Origin: Saposhnikovia divaricata
Lineage: Eukaryota > Streptophyta > Magnoliopsida > Apiales > Apiaceae
Length of the DNA stretch: 64,000 bases
Direction of reading: 5' to 3'
Assembly (NCBI GenBank): GCA_036435485.1
Contig: CM071600.1
Location: forward strand, 58,153,546-58,217,545
Below are positions 11,356-22,668 of this stretch, one piece after another; positions within the stretch are counted from its first letter, which is position 1, and the number at the start of each line of letters is the position of its first letter. The position numbers and the translations under genes were made by a program. Below the pieces are notes generated by a model. It searched no databases. It saw only the letters and a program-made list of their open reading frames with translations, and had not been told where the DNA came from.

Positions 11356-14101
11356 ATGGAGTCCGATATTACAATACATATTCATCACGGGGGTCAGTTT
11401 GCTTATGAAAATGGAGTCAAATGCTACAAAGGAGGTAAGGTCGAGCTTCTCCGTAATCAAAGTTCTGTGTCTCTTCCTATATTCGAGAGTTATATACGAA
11501 ATGAGCTTGGTTATAAAGAGTTTAAAATTTATTGGCACAAGTCTGGTTCTGGTTCTTTACTTAGTGATTATAACTGCAAGTTATTATGGAATGATGATAG
11601 TGTTGATGCACTTTGTTATAATGCACTGAAAGATCGTAGGATAGATTTGTATGTTGACCATGCTTGTGATGAAGAGGAAGAATATGTTGAGTCTAGTGAA
11701 GATGATTCAGATTATAAACTAGACAATGGAGAGAGTGGAGAGAGTGAAGAGAGTGAAGATGATTGTGAAGAGAGTGGAGAGACTGAAGATAGTGATGTTG
11801 ATGATTATAAGGAGAATCTTAGTGACTGTGATGATGAATTTGAGGAAGTAATGGAAAGAAAGAAAAAAGTTTATGCATATAAAAGTAACCCAGCTGAGCC
11901 TAATAGTGATGATCTGAGTATGCCCATAAGTAGTTTGATAGGTAAAAAAGGACAGCAGAAACAGAAGAAGAAGAAAGAAAATGAAGTAGTAAATGAAGAA
12001 AATAGGGGATGGGAGAGTGAGTATGAATCTGATTCATACAAAATTGTGGGGGATCAGTCAAATGACTCTAGTGATGATGAGACTGAATGTGTTAGTGCAA
12101 ACAAGAAGGTTAAGTCTAAAAAAGAGCATACCACATTTAACACTAGAACCCCTATGAAAAATATTGACTTTGAAGTTGGTTTGATGTTTACTGATGTGAA
12201 AACTTTAAAAAATGCTATCATAGACTATGCTATTGAACAGAAAAGGGAGATATGGTTTAAGAAAAATGACTTACAAAGGCTGCAAGCAAAATGTAGAGAG
12301 AATTGTATATGGTATCTGTTTGCTAGAAAAGTAGATTCAACTGGTGCCTTTCAAGATAAAAACATACATTAAGGAGCACAATTGTATACTTGTACACAAG
12401 CACAAATGTGTGAGAGTGGATTAATTGGTGAGGAAATTTGGTAACAAGGTCAGAGGCAATCCTAAATGGAAATTCAGAGAATTTGTCCAACATGTTTTTG
12501 AGATGCATAGTTTAGTAGTTTCAAAGAACCAATGTTGGCTTGCAAAGAAAAAAGCTTTGTCTGAGATTGAAGGAGAAATAGCAAAGTAATGCAGAAGATT
12601 GTATGATTATGGTGCTGAGATTATGAGGTCAAATCCTGGCAGCACTGTAAAGATCGGTGTCGAAAAAGTTGGTAATGACAACTTGGAAACTTTCAAAAGA
12701 ATTTACATCTGTTTTGCAGCTTTGAAGTTTGGATTTAAGTCCGGGTGTAAGAAGATAATAGGGCTGGATGGGTGCTTTCTAAAGAGCTATGTGAAGGGGG
12801 AAATATTGGATGCAGTAGGGAGGGATGGAAACAATGGGATGTTTACCATTGCTTGGGCCATTGTAGATGTTGAATCTACTGAAACTTGGGAATGGTTTAT
12901 ATCTCTGTTGAAAGAAGATCTAGAGCTTGACAATGGATTTGGATACACCCTAATGACAGAACCAAAACAGAACCAAGATTCTGAAGCAGAGCTTTTTTTG
13001 ATACATTAACTAAATGTGAGATGGTTGAAAATAACTTATCTGAGTGCTTTAATAGTTGGATTGTATAGGCAAGATATAAGCCTATCCTTGAGTTGTTAGA
13101 TGATATTAGGTTGCAAGTTATGGAGAGAATCTACAAAAAAAGAGATTGGATGACTGCTCTTGAGTGTGAACTATGTCCTAGAATAATTAAGAAATTAAAT
13201 TATAGCATTGAAGGGACTAGGTTTTGTAAGTCAACTTGGACTGGTGGATCTGAGTGTGAAGTTAGAGACATTGATGGGGGCCAATGGGTGGTTGACATGG
13301 TGGGGAAGATGTGTAGTTGCAGGAGATGGGAATTAACCGGCATTCCATTCATTCATGGATGCACTGCAATGTTCAGTATGAATGAAAAGCCTGAGGACAA
13401 AGTGGATGTGTGCTACAATAAGGCCTTTTATATTGCAGCATATTCTCACCTTCTCAGCCCTCTGAAGGGATCTTTGTATTGGCCTAAAACTGGCTTCCCT
13501 GACATACTCCCTCCAAAGGAAAGAAGAATGCCTGGTAGGCCTAAAAAGCATAGGAGAAAGGAACAAGGTGAGGAAGGGGCAGGATCGAGGCTTAGCAAAA
13601 AATGGGTTCTCATGAGGTGTAGCCAATGTTTGAAAGCTGGACATAATAAATCTACATGTAAAGCAACTGCTGAGGAGATAGCTGAGATACAAAAGGTTGT
13701 AGCTGAACCTAAAAAGGCTCAGAGTGAGGCAGCAAGGGTACATGCAGCAGAAAAAGTAAGTATTTTGCACTTTGTGAACAATTGCACTTTGAGTGAAGTT
13801 CTAACATTATGTACTTTTGCAGAGGAGTAAAAGAGCAACAAGTCAAAAAAGAAAACCTCCCACACAGGATAAATCTTCTACTCAAGGTGAACCACAAGTC
13901 AAGAGAAAGAGAGGCAGGCCTCCAAAGGTTAAAAATGTTCAAGTCTTGCCCCCACCACCTCCATTGCCACCACCTGGAGTTGGTGTATACAGATGTGACA
14001 AAGATGGGAACACGTATTTCTCAACAGTTGATGGCTCCACATTTAGAGTATCCGATTCACAACCAATTCCTCCAAAGCCACCTATTAAACCTTCGATGTG
14101 A
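11356..14101 (+). pseudogene. mudrA-type MULE transposase, degenerate
   Basis: Two exons: 11356-13755 and 13823-14101, with a GT-AG intron between, and an apparent 5' UTR intron ending in TTTGCAG at 11355. Domains in order: an N-terminal PB1-like region, a long Glu/Asp/Ser tract, a MuDR DNA-binding region (from about 12154), part of the MULE catalytic domain (GLDGCFLKSYVKGE, first Asp present), SWIM zinc finger (CSCRRWELTGIPFIHGC), zinc knuckle (CSQCLKAGHNKSTC), and an AT-hook (KRKRGRPPK) before a proline run. Breaks: a frameshift near 12355, stops near 12420 and 12588, an internal deletion of the middle catalytic domain near 12940-12990, and a stop near 13067. It cannot make active transposase. 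Confidence 0.85.
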
Positions 14102-14426
14102 AGCACAGTTCAAGTCAACCGTAGTTATTTGAGCATAACTTGTTAATTGTTCGGTTTCCAAACTACTTTTGTGTTGTCTTAGGCTTACATTTTGAACTAC
14201 TTTCATCTTGATTAGTCGAATGTAAGTCGAACTACTTTCACTTTCTGCACTATTTTTGTATGTTTGGATCATCTAGATGTGACAATGACAAGTATTTCAT
14301 CTATTTTGGATCAAGTATTTCAATTTAATTTTTGTGTTTAATGCTCAAATGCTATAAAAATTCAACTTACAAAAATTCATAACGAATTTAATTTCATGTT
14401 TTTTTTTCTTTTTTTTTTAGTTTTTT

Positions 14427-14627
14427 CCACGTGTACGTCCATGTGTACGTCCACGTGTAAGTATGTCCACGTGTCAGCAAGATTCTGACGTCCGTCAGTC
14501 TCATTTGGATGGAAGGACTGAATCTTAAAAAATTCAAAAGTTAAATTACGTAAAATAGGGAATCTTTAGTTCAGGGACTAAAACAATAAAACCGGTATAG
14601 TTCAGGGACTAAAGAATTTATTTTCCC
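14427..14627 (-). repeat. MULE right terminal inverted repeat
   Basis: Inverted partner of the left TIR. Its inner edge has three spaced ACGTGT/CACGTG boxes, compared with two in the left copy. Confidence 0.85.
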
Positions 14628-14637
14628 ATTTTATTTA

Positions 14638-15025
14638 TGGATAAGAAATATTTTTAACTTTATAATTTTGTACATCTCTCTATATCTATACTATCTATAA
14701 TAAGCTATATAGATATAATTTATACTTTGATTAACCCACTATTTTTATTATCATTTTTGATTAGGATGAAAGACCATTTTACTCATTATTAAGCTTTTTT
14801 GATTAGGGTGAAAGACCATTTTACTCATTATTCAGCTGCAGGAGGCTAAAATACCCGAAGACGAGGATTGATGCCCTAAATGCCCACGACTTACGTCTTT
14901 GTCAAAGGCGTAATCATGTACTCACAACAGAACATCAACACATGCAGTTGTATTCGACCACAGGTTTTGGTAGATACGCGTGAGCATAAGCAGTATCCTG
15001 TTAATACGACTATAGCCAAATGGTA
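14638..15025. other. Left flank of the copia element; 41-bp duplication; unknown repeat
   Basis: No gene. A 41-bp unit containing GATTAGGRTGAAAGACC occurs twice in tandem (14754-14836). From about 14943 the sequence has spaced GATACGC/AGTATC units like those right of the copia element (28951-29480). The copia element may therefore have landed inside one older repeat. Bases 14943-15335 also occur again at 27544-27935. Confidence 0.5.
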
Positions 15026-15277
15026 CTCCTTCCGTCCATTTTGATTCTTAACACTTTTTTTGTCACTTTCTAGCACACATTTTAATGTGTATTTTAAGGA
15101 TAGTTCCATAACTTTTTTTTTTAAAAAAATCTTTTTTTGTATAATTTTTAATGTTTAAATTTTTATACAAAAAATAAAATTTTAAAAATAAGTTATGGAA
15201 CTATCTTTAAAATACACCTTAAAATATGTGCCAGAAAATGAAAAAAAAGTGTTAAGAATCAAAATGGACGGAGGGAG
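15026..15277. mobile_element. Stowaway-type MITE (Tc1/mariner)
   Basis: A 252-bp palindromic element with CTCCTTCCGTCCATTTTGAT termini inverted at the right end (...GGACGGAGGGAG), flanked by TA on both sides. It codes for nothing. Nearly the whole element can fold into one hairpin. It is part of the segment copied to 27627-27877. Confidence 0.88.
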
Positions 15278-15335
15278 TATCCTTTAAATACGCTAGTGAC
15301 ATGAAAAAGAACAAAAAAAAAAAAGAATAAATGCC

Positions 15336-16349
15336 TGTTAGGAATATGTTGTACTTGATGATAACTTCACAATCAATCAAATTGTTTAAGGTTTTGTAGC
15401 TGTCAACGGATGAGGATTTATAACTCTATCCGTTGACAGATAGCTCATCAACGGATGAGGTTTTGTAGCATACTGCAAGTATCTCTATGTTATCAGTTGA
15501 TAGTGTTTTTATCCATAGTCATGTTGACTATCAACGGATAGGCAGAATAGGGTAGCCAATTGTAAATAAGCTATGCTATGTAATTCTGTCTAAGTGAAAG
15601 TGTATCAACGGATGAAGACAAGACTCTATCAACGGATACAACTCAAATCCACTCTATCAACGGATACAGCTCAAGTCTCAATATCAACGGATACCGCTCA
15701 ATACATCATCAACGGATGTCAGTGTACAATATCAACGGATAATCATTGACACTGTCTTCTATGATTAGCTGGGGATTAGCAGTTGATAAGGACATGTTTG
15801 ACTGACAGATCACATGGGTTGATAGTAGATACAAAAAGCAGTATGGCAGCCATACTTTGGAAACACAGAAGAAAGAAGCATTCCATTTACACTATGAATA
15901 CAAGAAAGGTGCAGGAGGCATGTCTGAACACAAGGACAACCTTTCGGCTACATGTGTATTTGGAGTGTAGTAGCAAGTCAACTAGAATTAGATTAGTATT
16001 ATCTTATTCCAGTAGTACTTGTAAAACTTGGGATATATAACCAAGTGTAGCAACTCTTTGTAGGTTAAGAAAACAGACATATTTGCTTAGGGTTTCTTGA
16101 ATATCCTTAGAAGCAAAGAGTTGTAAAACGGCAGCTGTGTACATTTTGTATCACAGAGTTTTCTTCAAATAAAAGCTTCAGGTGGTGCATATTAACCACC
16201 TGATTTTATATGTGTTTGTGTTTAAATCTTACATTGCAATTATCTCTGCATAAATTTCTGGAGTTCTTATCAGAAATTTATAGATATCAAGAATTGTATT
16301 CAACCCCCCCCCTTCTACAATTATACAAGTGTGTAATCTGGGAATAACA
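15336..16349 (+). repeat. Copia 5' LTR
   Basis: 1014 bp, TG...CA. The first 405 bp (U3) hold ten exact copies of TCAACGGAT or its complement: 15403, 15428 (reverse), 15448, 15531, 15605, 15629, 15657, 15684, 15709 and 15732. The last six are spaced 23-28 bp. A C-homopolymer near 16305 differs in length from the 3' copy. Confidence 0.93.
15403..15740. promoter_or_regulatory. TCAACGGAT motif array in copia U3
   Basis: Ten exact 9-bp sites in 338 bp, nine forward and one reverse. The core CAACGG fits the animal c-Myb consensus YAACKG and, reversed, the plant MYB core CNGTTR. The partly regular spacing suggests an enhancer. MYB binding is inference from the consensus only. Confidence 0.55.
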
Positions 16350-16351
16350 AT

Positions 16352-16363
16352 TGGTATCAGAGC
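16352..16363 (+). other. Copia primer-binding site
   Basis: TGGTATCAGAGC begins 2 bp after the 5' LTR. It is complementary to the 3' end of plant initiator methionine tRNA, the usual primer for Ty1/copia minus-strand synthesis. Confidence 0.92.
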
Positions 16364-16408
16364 AAGCTTCTAACATATTTGAAGTTTAAAGATCAACACA
16401 CTTCCAAC

Positions 16409-18814
16409 ATGTCTAAGAAGGATTATGGAGTGAAGATTCCAGTTCTTGATAGAGAAAATTACTTTCACTGGAAAGTAAAAATGCGCCTACATCTCTCGTC
16501 TATTGATGAGGGCTTTGTGGATTGCATTGACAAGGGTCCTCACGTTCCAATGAAGACAGCAACAAGAGTTGGCCTGGCTGATGATGTGCCTGACACTCTC
16601 ATTCCCAAACCTGTTTCTGAGTGGAGTCTTGAAGATATTGCAGAAGTCCACAAAGACAAAAAGGCCATGAATATTCTGTTCAATGGTCTAGAAACAGACA
16701 TGGTTGACAATGTTATTAACTGTACTACCGCCAAGGAAGTATGGGACATTGTTCAAACCCTGTGTGAAGGAACAGAACAGGTAAGGGAAAACAAGATGCA
16801 ACTACTAATCCAACAGTATGAACATTTTCACTTTAAGAGTGGAGAAACATTGAATGATACATTTAGTAGATTTCAAAAGCTACTAAATGGTTTGAAACTG
16901 TATGGAAGAATCTATCAAGTTAAAGATTCTAATCTCAAATTTCTGAGATCACTGCCCAAGGAATGGAAGCAAATGACTGTTTCTCTAAGAAACACTCAAG
17001 AGTACAAGACATTTACTCTTGAAAGGCTCTATGGAACTTTAAAGACCTATGAGCTGGAAATGGAGCAGGATGAAGAGATTGAGAAGTCTCAAAAGAAAAG
17101 TGGGTCAGTTGCACTTGTTGCCAACTTGGAGCAAAAGGAGGAAATGACAGAAACTGCTAGTTCTACACCAAACAGGGAGGTTTGTAAAGGTAGAGCAGAA
17201 TCAAGCAGGAGCAAGGAAAAGGTGTCCGAGGAATTGAATGCTCTTCAGCAGGATGAATTGGATGAGATAGATGAGCACTTAGCTTTTCTATCTAGGAGAT
17301 TCTCTAAGCTGAAATTCAAGAGAAACTCTGGGGTGGCCAAGCCATTTAACAAGGATTTTTCCACAAGCAACTATGTGGATAAATCCAAAATTAAATGCTA
17401 CAATTGTGGAATTGCTGGTCACATGATAAGTGAATGCGGGAAACCTAGATCTGAGAACAAGGGAAAGCCAACTGAGGCTGTTGACTATAAGAAGAAATAT
17501 TTTGATCTTCTCAGGCAGAAAGGAAAGGCATTCTTGACCCAAGAGTATGACTGGGCTGTTGATAACAATCATTCTGATGATGATGTTGAGTTAGTCAACC
17601 TTGCTTTAATGGCTGATTCTGGAGAGCAGGAAGCAAGTTCAGCTAGCAATCAGGTATTTCCTACTAATCTCTCTGAGCTCACCAAAGAGGAATGCAATAG
17701 TGTTATAGATGAAATGTCTACTGAACTATATCACTTAAATGTTACTCTTAAATCACTTACTAAAGAGAACAATAGGATTAAAGAGTCTAATCTGTTTTTA
17801 AGTGATAGAAATGCTGCTCTAGAAACTCAATTTCTAGAATTTGGGAAAATGAGAGTTAATTGCAATAATGCTAAAAGTGAACTTGAAGCTGTGTTAAAAA
17901 GAGAACTGATTTTAAAAGACCAGCTTGAAAAAGAACAAGGGATAATTGCTAAATTTCAAAGTTGTAGGAATATTTCTCAAAACATAATAGAAGTTCAGGG
18001 AATAGAATCATTTGTGAAGGATACCTGGACTCAAAAGAAAAAGGAGCTAGAACCTGGCCTTGAGGATCTAAGACTATTTGTGAATCAACGGATAGTGATC
18101 ATCCGTTGACAGATGAACCGTCAACGGATGAGAGGTATCCGTTGACTAACAAAAAGTCTGTTAGTAAGAAGGAAATTAGGAAACTGGATATCAAGTATGG
18201 TCCAGTAAACAAGAATTTTGTTAGTGGTGAGTGCAGCAAAACCAAATCCAGTGGGAAGGCTAAGACAGGTGATTTACACAACAAAAAGGCTGTTGGTAAA
18301 TCAGACAATGAAAAGGTAGAAATTGAGGGCAAAAAGAAAAAGAACAGAAATGGTAAGATAAGCATCAACAAGAAAAACAATTACTCTCCTGACAAGTTTG
18401 CTCCTAGGAAAACTTGTAGTAATTGTAATAGTGTTAATCATCTATCTTCTAATTGCAAGTTTGTCAACAAGGCTCCTGTTCATGTACCTCAACCAATGCC
18501 ATGTATGCCTGCAATGCCTGTGATGCCTGGTTTGTATCAAAATGCTAGTTTCTCAAATCCATGTGAACATGCCATATGTGTCTAATCCATACTTTCAATC
18601 TATGAATGTGCCACAAATGTCATGGAACCTACCTAACATGAATAATATGTATGCCAATTTTCCACACATGCATGCATCCAATATTCATGCAAATGAGCAT
18701 TTGTCAAACCCCATTACTCAAGCATCTACACCTAAGTTGAAGAATGCTAAGAGTGCAAAGTCAAAGGCTAACAAGAAAGGACCCAAGAAAGCTTGGGTAC
18801 CAAAATCAACTTGA
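16409..18814 (+). pseudogene. Copia gag, broken
   Basis: The start is the ATG at 16409 (MSKKDYGVKIPVLDRENYFH). The UBN2/copia gag region is followed by a CCHC knuckle (CYNCGIAGHMISEC, about 17396) and a coiled-coil-like Lys/Glu-rich part. The first frame stops at 18107-18109, and that TGA is part of an ATCCGTTGA motif. Homologous sequence continues in another frame (STDSDHPLTDEPSTDERYPL) with a second knuckle (CSNCNSVNHLSSNC, about 18412), then shifts again near 18560 and ends KKAWVPKST at 18814. The last stop may be the natural gag end; the earlier shifts look like damage. Confidence 0.85.
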
Positions 18815-21800
18815 TTTGTTTTTGAAATGTGTACAGGGAAACAGAAGGAATCTATGGTACCTAGACAGTGGATGCTCTAGGCACATGACAGGAGATTCAA
18901 CCCTGCTCACAGAGTTCAAGGAAGGATCTGGCCCTAGAATTACCTTTGGAGATGACAGCAAAGGATTTACTAAGGGATATGGCCTGATTTCAAAAGACAA
19001 TGTCATCATTGAAGAAGTGGCTTTAGTTGAAGGTTTAAAGCACAATTTGCTGAGTATCAGTCAGATTTGTGACAAAGACTATGAAGTAAAGTTCACAAAA
19101 GAAGCCTGTGTTGTTTCTGCCAAGGAAGACAACAATGTGGTATTGACAGGCTTTAGAAAAGGAAAGGTTTACATAGCTGACTTTAATTCAGCATGCTCAG
19201 AATCCATTACTTGTCTCTTCAGCAAAGCAAGTAAGGATGAGAGTTGGCTATGGCATAAGAAGCTGTCATATTTGAATTTTAAAGTTATGAATGATTTGGT
19301 AAGAAAGGATCTTGCTAGAGGAATCCCTCAATTGGAGTTTGTCAAAGATGGGCTGTGTGATGCCTGCCAATTAGGGAAACAAAAGAAATCATCCTTCAAA
19401 AGCAAGACAGAGTCATCCATTGTTAAGCCTCTTCAATTGCTGCATATGGATTTATTTGGTCCAGTAAATGTCATGTCTATTTCAAAGAAGAAATACTGTC
19501 TGGTGATTGTAGATGATTTTTCTAAGTTCACATGGACCTTCTTCCTGCACTCCAAGAATTGTGCAAGTGAAATCATCATCAATCATCTCAGAATGCTAAA
19601 CAATGGTTCTGAAGACAGAGTACAAAGAATCAGGAGTGACAATGGTACTGAATTCAAGAATTCCACAATGAAGATTTTCTGTGAAGAGAATGGAATTGTC
19701 CATGAGTTTTCTGCTGCCAGAACACCTCAACAAAATGGAGTTGTTGAAAGGAAAAACAGAACTCTCATTGAAGCAGCTAGAACAATGTTAAGTGAATCAA
19801 GGTTACCAACATATTTCTGGGCTGAAGCTGTCAACACTGCATGCTTTACTCAGAATATTTCCTTGGTCAATCAAGCTAGAGGAATGACTCCTTATCAGTT
19901 ATTAACCAACAAGAAACCAACTTTAGCTTTCCTACATGTCTTTGGGTGTAAGTGTTTTGTGCTAAGGAATCATGGAGATAACTTGGGCAAATTTGAAGCA
20001 AAGGCATATGAAGCTATTTTCGTTGGATATGCAGTAGGGAAAGCCTACAAGGTCTACAATCTAAGAACCAACATTGTTATGGAATCTGTACATGTTGTGT
20101 TTGATGATCAAAAGATTCTAGGCGTAAATGATGAAGGTTACCATGAAAAGTTGGAATTTGAGAATGAAGGTGAAGGAAGAATGTACTATGATGATGATGA
20201 GGAAAATGAAGATCATGACCACAGAGATCCACCTAGAGCTGTTATACCAACTAGAAGTGATGCTTACACTAAAAATGAAGCATCCGTTGACAGTTATTCT
20301 GCTACATCCGTTGACAGTCATTCTGCAACATCCGTTGACACTATTAGAGATGCATCCGTTGACAGATATTCTCAAGCATCCGTCGACAGGCAAAATGATG
20401 CATCCATTGACAGTCAACTTCATAATTCAGCAAGGACAACAAACTCAGGGGGAGTTTCTCAAGGTCAAAGTTCAATGCTAAATCAACATAATCATGGAAA
20501 TGAAGCAACCTCATCAAGATCAAACCTTCCACCTGCAAGAAAATGGACTAGAAATCATCCATTTGAGTTAATCATTGGAGAATCAAATTCAAGAGTCCAA
20601 AATAGAAGGGCCACTCAAGCAGAATGTCTATACAGTAGCTTCCTGTCTCAAGAGGAACCTAAGAAAGTGGAAGATGCCCTTCTAGATCCAGATTGGGTGT
20701 TAGCAATGCAAGAAGAGCTAAACCAATTTGAAAGAAATAAAGTATGGAAACTTGTGCCCAAACCTGATGATAGAAGTGTCATAGGTACTAAATGGGTTCT
20801 AAAGAATAAGACAGATGAAAATGGCATAATTGTGAGGAATAAAGCTAGATTAGTGGCAAAGGGCTATTCTCAAGAAGAAGGAATAGATTTTGATGAAACT
20901 TTTGCTCCAGTGGCAAGACTTGAGGCAATAAGAATCTTTCTAGCCTATGCAGCACATGCCAATTTCAAAGTCTATCAGATGGATGTCAAAAGTGCCTTTC
21001 TAAATGGGGAACTGGAAGAAGAGGTCTATGTCCATCAACCTCCTGGTTTTGAGGATCCAGAATTTCCAGAATATGTATATCTTCTCATGAAAGCACTTTA
21101 TGGTTTGAAGCAAGCACCAAGAGCCTGGTATGACACTTTATCTCAATTTCTTTTGGAGAACCACTTCACTAGAGGTACAGTAGATAAAACCTTATTTCAT
21201 AGGGATATTAATGGCTCTTCAATACTTGTTCAAATCTATGTAGATGATATTATTTTTGGGTCTACAGATGAGAAGCTTTGCAAAAAGTTTGCCAAACTTA
21301 TGCAAAGTAGGTATGAAATGAGCATGATGGGTGAATTAACTTATTTTCTTGGCCTACAAGTAAAGCAAGTTAATGAGGGCATTTTCATAAGTCAAACAAA
21401 ATATATTTATGATCTCTTAAAGAAATTTGACTTAATGGATTGTACATCTGCTAAAACACCTATGGCCACTGCAACTAAGCTTGAGTTGAATACTAAGGAA
21501 AAGTCTGTGGACATCTCAAGCTATAGAGGCATGGTAGGTTCACTTCTATACCTAACAGCTAGTAGACCTGATATAATGTTTTCTACTTGTCTTTGTGCTA
21601 GATTCCAAGCTGACCCTAGAGAGTCTCACTTAATAGCTATTAAAAGAATTTTCAAGTATCTCAAGAGAACACCAAACCTTGGCATTTGGTACCCAAGAGA
21701 ATCTGGTTTTGATCTAACTGGCTATTCAGATGCAGATTATGCAGGTTGCAGAGTTGATAGGAAAAGTACTACAGGTTCCTGTCAATTTCTAGGAAACAGG

Positions 21801-22181
21801 CTTGTTTCATGGTTCAGTAAGAAACAAAACTCAGTCTCCACTTCTACAGCTGAAGCTGAGTACATTGCTGTTGGAAGCTGTTGTGCACAGATTCTATGGA
21901 TGAGAAACCAACTCATTGACTATGGTCTAAAAGTTGAGAAGATTCCAATTTTCTGTGACAACACAAGTGCTATTGCCATCACAGGGAATCCAGTGCAACA
22001 TTCGAGAACCAAGCACATTGACATCAAATACCACTTCATTAGAGAACATGTGATGAATGGTACAGTAGAAATGCACATTGTGCCAAGTGAAATGTAGCTT
22101 GCAGATATCTTCACCAAGCCTCTTGATGAATCCACATTCACAAGATTGGTAGGTGAGCTAGGTATGCTTAACTTGTCATAA
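18744..22181 (+). pseudogene. Copia pol: protease, integrase, RT, RNase H (one premature stop)
   Basis: One frame of about 1140 codons. Protease has the active site YLDSGCSRHMTG. The GAG-pre-integrase zinc region contains WLWHKKLSYLNF and CDACQLGKQ. The integrase core has MDLFGPV, IRSDNGTEF and PQQNGVVERKNRTL. RT has WVLKNKTDENG, QMDVKSAFLNGELEEEVYV and the catalytic YVDDIIFGS. RNase H has SDADYAGCRVDRKST and STAEAEYIAV. TAG at 22095-22097 cuts the protein just before its conserved end (LADIFTKPL), and the same frame runs on to TAA at 22179-22181. The TAG stands where relatives usually have Gln, so CAG to TAG is likely. The integrase-RT linker (20282-20410) carries six ATCCGTTGA-type units read as repeated SVD. 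Confidence 0.93.
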
Positions 22182-22668
22182 TTCCTAGTGATATTTGATT
22201 TTAATGAATTGAAGCTAGAAATGTGTTTTGATTTACTTGAAAGTTAAAACTTTCAGAAAAATTTTGTCTAAGGCAAAATTAGCTTATCAACGGATATCCT
22301 TTTATCCGTTGATAGTATAAACACATTACTAGATTTTTGCATGTCAACGGGTAACAGGCTATCCACGTCATCAACGGATAAACTGTATCTCAACCGTTCA
22401 TTCTATATCCGTTGATATACATTTTTATAACCGTTGGTAACCGTGTATATCTAATCATGGCTGTACTTATTCTCTTTTTATTTATTATCTGACAGTTACT
22501 TTTGACCAATGGAGTAATTACTTTTAATTATTTCATTTTTAATTCTTGAAAAATATAAAAGGCGGACTTGTACTCTCACATCTCACTTTTATTCATTTTC
22601 AAGCATATCAAAAAGTTAACTGCATCTTCTTCTCTAAAACTCTCTGTAACCAAAGTTCAATCACTTCA
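22182..22668 (+). other. Spacer between copia pol and ORF3, with TCAACGGAT motifs
   Basis: Non-coding. Holds exact motif copies at 22287, 22304 (reverse), 22371 and 22407 (reverse), with degenerate ones at 22343 and near 22391 and 22430. Motif pairs in opposite orientation could form small hairpins. It may supply a promoter or splice site for ORF3; I see no clear TATA box. Confidence 0.6.

Larger units (their letters stand above)
10913..14628 (+). mobile_element. Mutator-like element (MULE) with long terminal inverted repeats
   Basis: A 3.7-kb element with ~200-bp terminal inverted repeats (about 10913-11115 and 14427-14627), both reading GGGAAAATAAATT from outside inwards. It is flanked by a 9-bp duplication TTTTATTTA (10904-10912 and 14629-14637), the TSD size typical of Mutator. 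The inner TIR edges carry repeated CACGTGG/ACGTCC-type boxes. It encodes a degenerate mudrA-type protein. The perfect TSD suggests a fairly recent insertion despite the decayed gene, which implies it moved using a transposase supplied in trans. Confidence 0.9.

Noticed and set aside
15403..15740. CRISPR-like array from regularly spaced TCAACGGAT units
   Set aside because: Units are 9 bp with variable 14-66 bp gaps inside a plant LTR; CRISPR repeats are longer and bacterial or archaeal.
15783..16040. ORF of 85 codons inside the copia LTR (again at 28381-28638)
   Set aside because: Non-coding R/U5 part of the LTR; identity between copies is LTR identity.
20118..20423. Antisense ORF with SVNGC repeats opposite copia pol
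   Set aside because: A shadow of the repeated ATCCGTTGA motif in the linker; no start context or homology.
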